Shown: positions 40,909 through 49,536 of the stretch, piece after piece | How positions within the stretch are numbered: position 1 is the stretch's first letter | Layout of the letters: the number at the start of each line of letters is the position of its first letter | Assembly (NCBI RefSeq): GCF_041583835.1 | Contig: NZ_JBFHFC010000011.1 | Location: forward strand, 1 to 64,000 | DNA: 64,000 nucleotides | Direction of reading: 5' to 3' | Source: Thiomicrorhabdus sp041583835 | GTDB taxonomy: Bacteria > Pseudomonadota > Gammaproteobacteria > Thiomicrospirales > Thiomicrospiraceae | Notes under the pieces: generated by a model | Told to the model about the DNA's origin: nothing | What the model saw: the letters and a program-made list of their open reading frames with translations, nothing else | The model's database searches: none | Made by a program: the position numbers and the translations under genes

Positions 40909-43280
40909 ATTCACACGAAGATACAAATCCGGTTTCTGCTGAAAGTACGGCAGATAACCAGGCGCCTATGAAAGCGTCGCATTCCGCCAAGCTGTTCAAG
41001 TGGTCCAATCGCTTGATTATGATCGGAGCGATCATTCCGATTTTATTGTTTTTGGGTTTTGCCGCAGCCATCAGTTTAATCGACTTCAATCAGTATAAGC
41101 CGCAAATCGAGCAGGAAGTGGCGCAGCGTAGCGGACATGAACTGAAGATCGAAGGTGCGATTGAGGTTTCGATGTTTCCGTTCACGTTTACTTTGGGAGA
41201 GGTCTCGCTAAAGAACGAAGAGAAGTTTGCCGACAAGTTCGCTCAACCGAATCTAATGTCGATCAAGAAAGTACGGGTTGAAGTATCGTTGTGGGATTTG
41301 TTTATTTTCAAGCGCTTGTCCGTGATCGGTTTGGAGTTGATTGAGCCGAGTGTCGTGTTGCTGATCGATAAAGACGGCAACAATTGGCACAGATTGGCAC
41401 AGCTGACCGCCCCTAATAGTCGAATGGCCGATGACACGTTTGAACGGCGTTTTGCCAATGCGACTTTGGAGGATTTACCAAAACTGTTTCGTGTCGCGCA
41501 ATCGGTAGAGGGTTCCGCACAGGAATCTGAAATCGGTACGGCACAGAAACAAGCCTTGCCGGCTGCAGAAGATTTGCCGGACGTAACATCTTCCATTCAA
41601 TCCGCAAAGGCGGATTCCTCAAATGCCGTGGCGGAAGTGGACACAGCCATCGAGCCAGTCGAAGAAGAGGCATTTGGTTGGCATTTTCAAAGTGTGGTCG
41701 TTAAAAAAGGCCATTTTGAGGTGCAGGATGCCGTATCCAATCATCAGGCAGTGATTTCCGGGTTGAACCTGTTGGCGTTCGATGTCACGTTAGGGCGGCC
41801 GTTTCAGGTTCGTACCGATTTTGCTTATCACAATACGTTGAGAAAACGTCATTACGAATTTGATTTGACCGCATTTATGGATATTAACAAGGACTTTTCG
41901 CGCTGGCAGGTGACGGATTGGCAGGGCGTGTTTAAGCTGAGTCTGCCGGAAGAGTATAAAGTACCGGAAATGCGTTTGGTCACCAAGGGTGAGATGTTCG
42001 GTTTGAATTTGGTCGATAATCAGATTCAGGTCAGTCGGGTGCAGTTGGATGCGTTGGGTTCAAGAATTACGACTTCGTTTTCCGGGCAGTATGGTGGACA
42101 GGCGAACTTGTACGGGACCATGACCGTAAATGGTTTTAATGTTCAGAGTTGGGGGCGGCATTTGGGTGTCAGGATGCCCGAATTCGTTAACCCTAAGGCC
42201 TTAACTGAAATTAAGGGGCAGGTTGATTGGGAGTTGTCGGAGGACAAGCTTGATTTAAACAATGTTGCTTTAACTTGGGACAATTCGACTTTGAAAGGAC
42301 GACTATGGCGTAAAGCGACGCCTAAAGTCGAGTACGCTTACGATTTCAGTATCGATCAATTAAACCTCGACGATTATCGTGCCTACTCGATGTTGGCCGA
42401 AAAGCAAACTAAGGTGCCGAATACTGAAAAAGCGAAAACGGCGGATACAAGGCCTTCGAAAGAGATTGCGAGCAGCAATACGCAAAGAGAAACGTATCTG
42501 CCGCTAGCGGTGCCGATTTCCACATTGAGAGAACTCAATGCAAACGGCAAGCTGGTCATTGGAGACTTGGTGGCTTCCGGCGTCAAGGTGCAAAACTTGA
42601 CGGTGGAATTACAGGCTCAAAAAGGCAAATTGAAACTGGCGCCGTTTGATGCGGAACTGTATCAAGGGCAATTGAGTTCGAAAATAGAGATGGATGTTAA
42701 CGGCACGACGCCGGCATTCCGCTGGCAAGGTCAATTGCAGCAAGTGGAGATGGGGATGTTGTTGCAAGACGGCTGGCAGACCAAGCCTTTAGACGGTCGT
42801 ATGAGTTCCCGGTTTAATTTGTCGACTTTGGGAAGCAATCCGCAAGCACTTACTCAGAATATGAACGGTGATCTGAATATGTCTTTGGATAAAGGGCATT
42901 TTTACGGCGTTGATCTTGATAAGTTGTTGTCGGGTAAAACCGTCACTGCCGACGATAAGATGGCTTATAACGACATCCTACTCAAGGGCTCCGTTAAACA
43001 AGGGATTTATAAAGCGAAAACGTTAAGCGTGACGGCTCCGCGTTTTAAAGGAAACGGTGCCGGTATTCTGGATTTGAATAAGGCGACGATCGATTCGAAT
43101 CTGAAAGTGCTGGTGACGAATCCGCCGAAAGCTTTAGCGCATTTGAAAGGCATGAAAGTGCCGTTGCGTTATAAAGGCCCTTTGGAGCAGGCGCAGTGGA
43201 GTGTTAATTTGCAAAGCCTGCTTAACGATCCGGCAAATCAGCAGAAGCTGGTGAATCAGCTGAAGGCTTTGCTGCAGTAG
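40905..43280 (+). CDS. AsmA-family protein
   Basis: A 791-residue protein with a cytoplasmic tail of about 33 residues, one membrane helix (about 38-60) and a large periplasmic part of the AsmA type. The early segment ISLIDFNQYKPQIEQEVAQRSG and the C-terminal GDLNMSLDKGHFYGVDLDKLL block are family hallmarks. AsmA-like proteins bridge the periplasm and influence lipid transport to the outer membrane. It contains a long Glu/Ala/Ser-rich insert around residues 195-255. It is coupled to hemW. Confidence 0.9.
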   Translation: MNSHEDTNPVSAESTADNQAPMKASHSAKLFKWSNRLIMIGAIIPILLFLGFAAAISLIDFNQYKPQIEQEVAQRSGHELKIEGAIEVSMFPFTFTLGEVSLKNEEKFADKFAQPNLMSIKKVRVEVSLWDLFIFKRLSVIGLELIEPSVVLLIDKDGNNWHRLAQLTAPNSRMADDTFERRFANATLEDLPKLFRVAQSVEGSAQESEIGTAQKQALPAAEDLPDVTSSIQSAKADSSNAVAEVDTAIEPVEEEAFGWHFQSVVVKKGHFEVQDAVSNHQAVISGLNLLAFDVTLGRPFQVRTDFAYHNTLRKRHYEFDLTAFMDINKDFSRWQVTDWQGVFKLSLPEEYKVPEMRLVTKGEMFGLNLVDNQIQVSRVQLDALGSRITTSFSGQYGGQANLYGTMTVNGFNVQSWGRHLGVRMPEFVNPKALTEIKGQVDWELSEDKLDLNNVALTWDNSTLKGRLWRKATPKVEYAYDFSIDQLNLDDYRAYSMLAEKQTKVPNTEKAKTADTRPSKEIASSNTQRETYLPLAVPISTLRELNANGKLVIGDLVASGVKVQNLTVELQAQKGKLKLAPFDAELYQGQLSSKIEMDVNGTTPAFRWQGQLQQVEMGMLLQDGWQTKPLDGRMSSRFNLSTLGSNPQALTQNMNGDLNMSLDKGHFYGVDLDKLLSGKTVTADDKMAYNDILLKGSVKQGIYKAKTLSVTAPRFKGNGAGILDLNKATIDSNLKVLVTNPPKALAHLKGMKVPLRYKGPLEQAQWSVNLQSLLNDPANQQKLVNQLKALLQ

Positions 43281-43350
43281 TTAACAAGCGTTTTCGGGCG
43301 GATTTTCGGAGTATTCCGAATTTGCCGCCGGAAGAACAGGATCGATATGT

Positions 43351-43374
43351 AAAAGGAGCGCTTGATTAAGCGCT
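43351..43374 (-). terminator. Candidate terminator overlapping the trmB stop
   Basis: AGCGCTT pairs with AAGCGCT around ATC on the minus strand, then CC and four T. The hairpin includes the trmB stop codon. The T-run is short, so it is a moderate call. Confidence 0.5.
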
Positions 43375-44088
43375 GACTTTCTCGAAAATCAAATCCCAAA
43401 CGCCGTGTCCCAGGTTATGGCCGCGTTGTTCGAATTTAGTCAGCGGGCGGTAGTCTGGGCGCGGCGTGTATTCGCCTTCAGCCTGAGTATTACGGAAGTC
43501 TTCCGCCGCGCTCATCACTTCCATCATGTGTTCTGCATAATCTTCCCAGTCCGTTGCCATATGGAAATGTCCACCCGGTTTTAGGTGGCCTGCAATAGTT
43601 TTGACGAATTGCGGTTGGATGATACGACGTTTATTGTGGCGTTTCTTATGCCATGGATCGGGGAAGAACAGGTAGACTGCCGCCAAACTTGCTTTTGGAA
43701 TGCATTTTTCCAAGACCTCGATCGCATCGTGATTGAAAACGCGGATATTGGTCAGGCCTTTCTCTTCGACCAGTTTCAGTAAAGCGCCGACACCCGGTCT
43801 ATGCACTTCGATACCGATGTAGTTTTGCTGAGGGTTGGCTTCGGCCATTTCCGCCAGGCTTTTACCCATGCCGAAACCGATTTCTACAATCGTCGGCGCT
43901 TCACGACCGAATAGTTCGCTTAAGTCGAGTAATTTATCCGTGACTTCCAATCCGTATTTAGGCCAGTTGTTGTCCATGGCGCGTTGCTGCGATTGCGACA
44001 TGCGTCCTTGGCGTAACACGAAACTTTTGATGCGTCGTTGCTCTGGTGTGGTGGATTGGTTTTGAGTATCGTTAGTGGAATCTGTCAT
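43366..44088 (-). CDS. trmB: tRNA (guanine-N7-)-methyltransferase
   Basis: The 240-residue SAM-dependent enzyme methylates G46 of tRNA. The SAM motif EIGFGMGKSL and the family signature FFPDPWHKKRHNKRR are intact, and the C-terminal TKFEQRGHNLGHGVWDL block is characteristic. It is divergent from mutY, with a 15-bp palindrome in between. Confidence 0.96.
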   Translation of the reverse strand: MTDSTNDTQNQSTTPEQRRIKSFVLRQGRMSQSQQRAMDNNWPKYGLEVTDKLLDLSELFGREAPTIVEIGFGMGKSLAEMAEANPQQNYIGIEVHRPGVGALLKLVEEKGLTNIRVFNHDAIEVLEKCIPKASLAAVYLFFPDPWHKKRHNKRRIIQPQFVKTIAGHLKPGGHFHMATDWEDYAEHMMEVMSAAEDFRNTQAEGEYTPRPDYRPLTKFEQRGHNLGHGVWDLIFEKVSA

Positions 44089-44135
44089 GAGGCTGGGTCT
44101 ATTTAGTATCTAAATAAAAGTGAAAAGTAAAATTT

Positions 44136-44150
44136 CGGTATAGTATACCG
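44136..44150. promoter_or_regulatory. 15-bp perfect palindrome between trmB and mutY
   Basis: CGGTATA and TATACCG flank a central G. It lies 47 bases from the trmB start and 52 from the mutY start. It may be an operator or a bidirectional core promoter; TATAGT on either strand could serve as a -10. Confidence 0.45.
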
Positions 44151-44202
44151 TATCTTTTATGCCGCAGTAGCGGCTCTTTTTGGGATTGAAAACAGTTTTA
44201 AG

Positions 44203-45252
44203 ATGCACGAATTTTCCGAAAAATTATTAGCCTGGTTCGATATACATGGCCGCCATGATTTACCTTGGCAGCAGGATAAAACCGCTTATCGCGTTTGGGT
44301 TTCCGAAATCATGCTCCAGCAAACCCAGGTGAAAACGGTCATCCCCTATTACCAACGATTCATGCAATCTTTTCCCGGTTTACGGCAGTTGGCGAATGCC
44401 TCTCAGGATGAGGTTTTGGCGCATTGGTCCGGGTTGGGTTATTACGCCCGGGGACGCAACCTGCATAAAGCGGCACAGATGATAGAGCAAGAATATGGCG
44501 GAGAGTTTCCGGCCGAGTTCGACGAAATTGTTGCATTGCCCGGCATCGGAAGATCGACGGCCGGTGCCATCTTATCGATCGCGCACAAAAAACGTTATCC
44601 GATTTTAGACGGAAACGTTAAGCGGGTTTTGAGCCGTTACCTTGCAGTGGAAGGGTGGCCGGGCGAAAAGGCGATTGAAAGCCGTTTGTGGGAGCAGGCT
44701 GAATTGTTCACGCCCGAACAACGTTTTGACGACTATACCCAGGCGATCATGGATTTGGGGGCGACTTTGTGTACCCGTTCCAAGCCCGATTGCGAAGCCT
44801 GTCCGCTAGCGGCCGGGTGTGCCGCCTTGCAGCAGAATCGAGTGACGGACTTCCCTTATTCAAAACCTAAGAAAACCAAGCCGGTTAAGCAGGCCAATTT
44901 ATTGATGTTGCTTAATGAGCGTAATCAAATTTGGTTAGAGCAAAGACCGCAAAGCGGGATTTGGGGCGGATTGTGGAGCTTGCCGCAGTACGATTCTATC
45001 GATGAGCTTGAGAGGGCTCTGGGACCGACGTTGCAAAGTCGTGTAGGTTCCAGGCAGAGTTTGGTAAAATGGGAATCATTCCGCCACACGTTTAGCCATT
45101 ATCATTTGGATATTGAGCCGGTAAAGCTCGAGCAGGTGCAAGAAGTTCCTGCGGATTGGCTTGGTGAGTGGCATAACCTTGAGCAGGCTAACGAATTGGG
45201 CCTGCCTGCCCCGGTGAAGAGTTTGCTGGGACAATTGGAGAGAGAATTATGA
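44203..45252 (+). CDS. mutY: A/G-specific adenine glycosylase
   Basis: The 349-residue enzyme removes adenine mispaired with 8-oxoguanine. It has EIMLQQTQV, the HhH motif LPGIGRSTAGAIL with the catalytic Asp downstream (DLGATLC), the 4Fe-4S cluster cysteines (C-x6-C-x2-C-x5-C in CTRSKPDCEACPLAAGC) and a C-terminal NUDIX-like recognition domain. It overlaps yggX by four bases. Confidence 0.96.
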   Translation: MHEFSEKLLAWFDIHGRHDLPWQQDKTAYRVWVSEIMLQQTQVKTVIPYYQRFMQSFPGLRQLANASQDEVLAHWSGLGYYARGRNLHKAAQMIEQEYGGEFPAEFDEIVALPGIGRSTAGAILSIAHKKRYPILDGNVKRVLSRYLAVEGWPGEKAIESRLWEQAELFTPEQRFDDYTQAIMDLGATLCTRSKPDCEACPLAAGCAALQQNRVTDFPYSKPKKTKPVKQANLLMLLNERNQIWLEQRPQSGIWGGLWSLPQYDSIDELERALGPTLQSRVGSRQSLVKWESFRHTFSHYHLDIEPVKLEQVQEVPADWLGEWHNLEQANELGLPAPVKSLLGQLEREL

Positions 45253-45518
45253 CAAGAATGGTCAAGTGCGCAAAAATGGGCGAAGAAATGGAAGGGTTGG
45301 ATTTCCTTCCTTTCCCGGGTGAGTTAGGTCAGAAAGTGTTTGATAACATCTCTAAAGAAGCATGGAAACAGTGGTTGGCTCAGCAGACTATTTTGATTAA
45401 CGAATATCGTTTATCAAGTTTGGATCCTAAGGCCCGAAGCTTTTTGCAGGAAGAGATGCAGAAGTTTTTGTTTAATGACGAAGACATTGATATGCCGGAT
45501 GAGTTCAAAGCGTTGTAA
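45249..45518 (+). CDS. yggX: Fe(2+)-trafficking / oxidative damage protein YggX
   Basis: An 89-residue YggX protein with the conserved MVKCAKMGEEMEGLDF opening and the Cys near the N-terminus. It protects iron-sulfur enzymes such as MutY from oxidation. It overlaps mutY by ATGA, the usual mutY-yggX arrangement of gammaproteobacteria. Confidence 0.96.
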   Translation: MTRMVKCAKMGEEMEGLDFLPFPGELGQKVFDNISKEAWKQWLAQQTILINEYRLSSLDPKARSFLQEEMQKFLFNDEDIDMPDEFKAL

Positions 45519-45551
45519 CGCATAGAATCAACTGGCTCGGTAAAAGACGAT

Positions 45552-46754
45552 ATGGCCCATTTGGTAGATGTATATGTAGGAAGGCAACCTATCTTTGATA
45601 AAGAGATGAAGTTGTTTGCTTATGAATTGTTATTTCGAGGGAATGACAAGGACAATCAGGCAGTCATTCTTGGCGGAGATCAAGCCTCCGCTCAAGTCAT
45701 GCTTAATGCTTTCGGGGATATCGGTCTTAGAGACGTTGTCGGTGAGCAAAAGGCGTTTATCAATTTTACCGAAGGGTTGCTGAATCCGGATTATGAATCC
45801 TTTTTCCCCCGTAAGCATATCGTTATTGAAGTTCTTGAAGACGTCGAGGTGACGCCGCAGTTAATTCACTGTTTGGGCATGCTGCGAGACAAGGGTTTTA
45901 CCATCGCTTTAGACGATTACGTGTTTAATCCCGAGCTTAAGGTGCTGGAAGATTTTGCCGATATTATCAAGGTAGATATTTTACAGGTCGGTGCCAAGGA
46001 TTTAATTGAACACAGTGCTAAACTCAAAGCCAAAGGCATTAAATTGCTGGCTGAGAAAGTCGAAAACTGCAATCAGTTCGAATACTGTAAAAAACTCGGT
46101 TTCGACTATTTCCAAGGGTATTTTTTCGCCAAGCCGAAAATCATCGCCGGAAAGCGTCTCCCTACCAATAAACTCGGTGTTTTATCGCTTCTAAAAAATG
46201 TCTACGATCCTGATGTTGATATGCGCAGGTTGTCGGAGATCATTAGCCAGGATGTCAGTTTAAGCCAGAAGCTGCTTAAATTCGCTTCTGAAACCAACCG
46301 TAATGGATTTGAGGTGAATTCAATCCATGATGCCGTGATGCGTTTCGGACTGGAAAGGCTGAAGAGTTGGACCAGTATGCTAGTGCTGTCGGGGATGGAC
46401 GATAAGCCGGTTGAACTCTTTAAAACCGCTTTAACGCGAGCAAAATTTTGTGAATTGGCCGGAGGCAAGATAAAAGGATTTTCGGTCGATACCTATTTTA
46501 CCGCCGGGCTGTTCTCCAGTTTGGATGCGATTATGGACAGCGATATGGAAGAGTTGCTTGAAAGGTTAAGCTTGTCGGCGACGATGCGCGATGCGCTGTT
46601 AAACCATGAGGGTAATTTGGGTTATGCGCTTAAAATAGTTAAAGGTATCGAGCAAGGGTCGACCGAATTCGATGTTCCGGAAGGTCTGTCGGCAATCGAA
46701 TTGTCTAACTTGTATCTTAAGGCGATGCAGTTTTCCGAAGAGGTTTCTTTTTAG
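45552..46754 (+). CDS. EAL/HDOD-domain signalling protein (YuxH-like)
   Basis: The 400-residue protein has an N-terminal EAL domain (about 1-190) and a C-terminal HDOD domain (about 200-395). The EAL motif reads YELLFRG, and catalytic acidic residues of active cyclic-di-GMP phosphodiesterases are largely missing, so it is probably a degenerate c-di-GMP effector or regulator. It follows yggX by 33 bases and probably shares its transcript. Confidence 0.88.
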   Translation: MAHLVDVYVGRQPIFDKEMKLFAYELLFRGNDKDNQAVILGGDQASAQVMLNAFGDIGLRDVVGEQKAFINFTEGLLNPDYESFFPRKHIVIEVLEDVEVTPQLIHCLGMLRDKGFTIALDDYVFNPELKVLEDFADIIKVDILQVGAKDLIEHSAKLKAKGIKLLAEKVENCNQFEYCKKLGFDYFQGYFFAKPKIIAGKRLPTNKLGVLSLLKNVYDPDVDMRRLSEIISQDVSLSQKLLKFASETNRNGFEVNSIHDAVMRFGLERLKSWTSMLVLSGMDDKPVELFKTALTRAKFCELAGGKIKGFSVDTYFTAGLFSSLDAIMDSDMEELLERLSLSATMRDALLNHEGNLGYALKIVKGIEQGSTEFDVPEGLSAIELSNLYLKAMQFSEEVSF

Positions 46755-46812
46755 CGGTTTGCTCAATGACGGATTGAGGGCGAGTCAGTAACTCTGCCCG
46801 TGATTCGAAAAT

Positions 46813-46843
46813 AAAAAAGCCCGGATTTTACCGGGCTTTTTTT
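46813..46843. terminator. Bidirectional terminator between the EAL/HDOD gene and hemE
   Basis: GCCCGG (46819-46824) pairs with CCGGGC (46831-46836), with six A before and seven T after. It serves both convergent genes. Confidence 0.92.
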
Positions 46844-46860
46844 ATGGTGTGGAACACGTT

Positions 46861-47925
46861 TTATTGGTGGTACTGAGGGCTTAGCTCAACAACCGCATTG
46901 ATAAACGCACCAGCGTGCTCAGGATCGACTTCCGGGTGGATGCCGTGACCTAAGTTGAAGACGTGTCCGGAACCTTTGCCGTATTTAGCAAGGATGGTCG
47001 CCACTTCTTCACGAATGCGTTCCGGCTTGGCATAAAGGATACTTGGGTCCATATTTCCTTGCAGCGCAACTTTGTCGCCGACGCGTGCGCGGGCTTCGTC
47101 GATGTCCGTCGTCCAATCCAGACCTAATGCGTCCGCTCCGGTGGCCGCCATTTTTTCCAACCATTGTCCGCCGCCCTTGGTGAATAGGATGACCGGCACT
47201 TTGCGACCTTCGTTTTCACGTTTCAGGCCGTCTACGATCTTATGCATGTAACGCAACGAGAATTCTTGGTAGTCTCTCGGCGTCAATACACCACCCCAAG
47301 TATCGAATACCTGAACCGCTTGCGCACCGGACTCGATTTGTGCGTTCAGGTAAGCGATTACCGAATCCGCCAAAACATCCAGAATATGGTGAAGGGTCGC
47401 TGGCTCGTCGTACATCATCGCTTTGATTTTAGAATAGGTTTTGCTCGATCCGCCTTCAACCATGTAAGTTGCCAACGTCCACGGGCTACCGGAGAAACCG
47501 ATCAAAGGAACGCGACCGTTCAAGTTTTTACGAATCGTGCTGACGGCATCCATTACATAGCCTAAGTCCGAGCCCATATCCGGTACGAACAGGTTCTTGG
47601 CGTCAGCCATGGTGCGCACCGGCTTGTCGAACACAGGGCCTTCGCCGGTTTCAAAGCGTAAGCCAAGCCCCATTGCGTCAGGAATAGTCAGGATATCGGA
47701 AAACAGAATAGCGGCATCCAGCGGGAAACGTTCCAACGGCTGCAAGGTTACTTCGCAAGCCAGTTCTTTATTGCGGCACAAATCCATAAACGATCCGGCC
47801 TGTTTGCGGGTTGCGCGGTATTCAGGCAGATAGCGACCGGCTTGGCGCATCATCCAGACGGGAGTGCGGTCAACGGGTTCTTTAAGAAGTGCACGTAAAA
47901 AACGGTCGTTTTGAAGATCTGCCAT
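46861..47925 (-). CDS. hemE: Uroporphyrinogen decarboxylase
   Basis: The 354-residue heme-pathway enzyme has the hallmark start NDRFLRALLKEPVDRTPVWM with MRQAGRYLPEYR, GFSGSPWTLATYMVEGG, and QVFDTWGG. It decarboxylates uroporphyrinogen III to coproporphyrinogen III in the cytoplasm. It stands alone, with a two-way terminator downstream. Confidence 0.97.
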   Translation of the reverse strand: MADLQNDRFLRALLKEPVDRTPVWMMRQAGRYLPEYRATRKQAGSFMDLCRNKELACEVTLQPLERFPLDAAILFSDILTIPDAMGLGLRFETGEGPVFDKPVRTMADAKNLFVPDMGSDLGYVMDAVSTIRKNLNGRVPLIGFSGSPWTLATYMVEGGSSKTYSKIKAMMYDEPATLHHILDVLADSVIAYLNAQIESGAQAVQVFDTWGGVLTPRDYQEFSLRYMHKIVDGLKRENEGRKVPVILFTKGGGQWLEKMAATGADALGLDWTTDIDEARARVGDKVALQGNMDPSILYAKPERIREEVATILAKYGKGSGHVFNLGHGIHPEVDPEHAGAFINAVVELSPQYHQ

Positions 47926-48084
47926 TGAGAATTCCTTTATTCCATTAGGGGGTGATTAAGCTCATGATCATCCTAGGATAATCCGGTTTAATCCGAATAA
48001 GTTAATCGGACTATTTTAACGGAAATAGGCGGTCACCGAAACTAAAAAACGCCGGGCCGGTCAATTTAGAGGGCAAGAAAGAGT

Positions 48085-48891
48085 CTATGGCCGGTTTAAC
48101 GGATTGAGTAGGTTGATCGCATAGGGATTGTCGATCACGACAAACATTGCACCTTTGTAGAAGAAAGATTGCCCTCGGACTTCGATTTTTTTGCCTAGTA
48201 GCGCTTTGAGGGAATCGAAATCAAAACGATCCCAATATCTTTTGGAAACCCGTATACCGGTGGTGTCGAGGTTGATGATGTAGTTGGTGCTGGATTGTTC
48301 GACCTTTTCAACCACGCCGCTGATGATGCGGAAGCCGTCATCTTCTTTGCGGAGTTCGGAGCTTTCGACGACCGGAAAATGCAGTTCCGGATTTTTCTTC
48401 GCGATATCCCATAGTGCATAACCGTTCTTGCGGGCCTTTTGTTCGGCAGCAAAATAGCAGCGAGCATGCAATGTGTTCTGGTGGCTGGTAAAAGCCAGGA
48501 CGTAACCGCTCTCCACTAGTTTTTCTTGAATGTTGGTACCGTCTTTCAGGAAAAGGTGGGCGAGTTGGTGGTTAAACGCATCTACTTTGGTTGTATCGTA
48601 TTCAATTCCGACTTCGAGATTGTTATTGGCTAACAGTTTGTTAAGAAAGAGTTGAGCCTCTTTTGCCAGAGGTTGACCGGGTGTATAGAATTTCTGTTTC
48701 TGCTGAATCTGGGGTGCCTGGATGCCGATCAAACGGAAGCGAGAGCCTTGTATGACAACAGTATCGCCGCTTTCTGCATAGGTTGCTTTAGCCCAGGTGA
48801 GGTCCGATTTTGGCGCACAGTCATCCGCTTGGCTCGTGTTGGATAGAGCGAATAGGCCGATGGATAAACAGAGAATAAGGATTGTCTTCAT
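48085..48891 (-). CDS. Secreted SNase-fold protein with degenerate catalytic site
   Basis: The 268-residue protein has a signal peptide (about 1-22) and an SNase/thermonuclease-like OB domain (about 32-160), followed by a second OB-like region (about 175-262) of unknown role. Compared with staphylococcal nuclease, the calcium-binding Asp (Asp43 in SGDT) and the Arg of FRLIG (Arg53) are kept, but the positions equivalent to Asp40 and Glu43 are Gln58 and Gln61 (GIQAPQ) and that of Arg87 is His108. It is therefore unlikely to be an ordinary nuclease. It may be a nucleic-acid or oligosaccharide binding protein of the periplasm. Confidence 0.75.
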   Translation of the reverse strand: MKTILILCLSIGLFALSNTSQADDCAPKSDLTWAKATYAESGDTVVIQGSRFRLIGIQAPQIQQKQKFYTPGQPLAKEAQLFLNKLLANNNLEVGIEYDTTKVDAFNHQLAHLFLKDGTNIQEKLVESGYVLAFTSHQNTLHARCYFAAEQKARKNGYALWDIAKKNPELHFPVVESSELRKEDDGFRIISGVVEKVEQSSTNYIINLDTTGIRVSKRYWDRFDFDSLKALLGKKIEVRGQSFFYKGAMFVVIDNPYAINLLNPLNRP

Positions 48892-49031
48892 ATCGAATAA
48901 TTGTATGGCTATTTTCGGTTAAATACAAAAAGACCTTTGTTTGCAGATCCGGTGTACGAAAAGGTAGCAATTACAAGGCCATTGTGGGCAAAAGAAGTGG
49001 GATGATCGGAAGAAGAGAAAATTTCAGACAT

Positions 49032-49080
49032 AAAAAAAGCGCTGTATCCGCGGCTTGAAAGCTTTGGATTGCAGCGCTTT
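49032..49080 (-). terminator. Long intrinsic terminator after rpmE
   Basis: A 9-bp outer stem (AAAGCGCTG with CAGCGCTTT) encloses inner pairs ATCC/GGAT and GCTT/AAGC. The T-run on the minus strand covers the seven A at 49032-49038. It lies about 31 bases beyond the rpmE stop. Confidence 0.85.
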
Positions 49081-49111
49081 ATCCGAAAAGCGAACTTTAA
49101 AAAAGTTTTGC

Positions 49112-49360
49112 TTAACGACGTGCGTATTTTTGTTTGAACTTCTCAACACGCCCTTCAGTATCAACAAGTGTTTGCTTACCTGTGTAGAAAGGGTGAGAAG
49201 CGCTAGAAACTTCTACACGAACTAGCGGATATTCTTTACCGTCTAAAGTAATTGTATCGCCAGAAGTTTTTTCAATAGTAGAACGAGTCAAGAATGTTTC
49301 TCCAGTAGAGATGTCCTGGAAAACGACTTCGTTATATTCTGGATGAATGTCTGCTTGCAT
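49112..49360 (-). CDS. rpmE2: 50S ribosomal protein L31 type B
   Basis: This 82-residue protein is the L31 type B, without the zinc-binding cysteines of the L31 type A. The signature HPFYTGKQ and the C-terminal basic tail FKQKYARR are present. In many bacteria the B form replaces the zinc form under zinc limitation. Here it is a lone gene upstream of which lie rho and trxA on the same strand, with no shared operon evident. Confidence 0.93.
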   Translation of the reverse strand: MQADIHPEYNEVVFQDISTGETFLTRSTIEKTSGDTITLDGKEYPLVRVEVSSASHPFYTGKQTLVDTEGRVEKFKQKYARR

Positions 49361-49536
49361 GATGACGGTCCATTAATTAGTTTTTCAAAAAAAGTGAATT
49401 ATAGTGATAAAAATGAAAATTGCAAATCTCTTTTCAGAAAAAATTTAAGTTTCTGTTTGAATTTATTGCAAAAAATACTCTTTTATCGGTACGGGTTGCG
49501 GCTTTTAAAGCGCCGTAACCCATCGGTTATCTAAAT

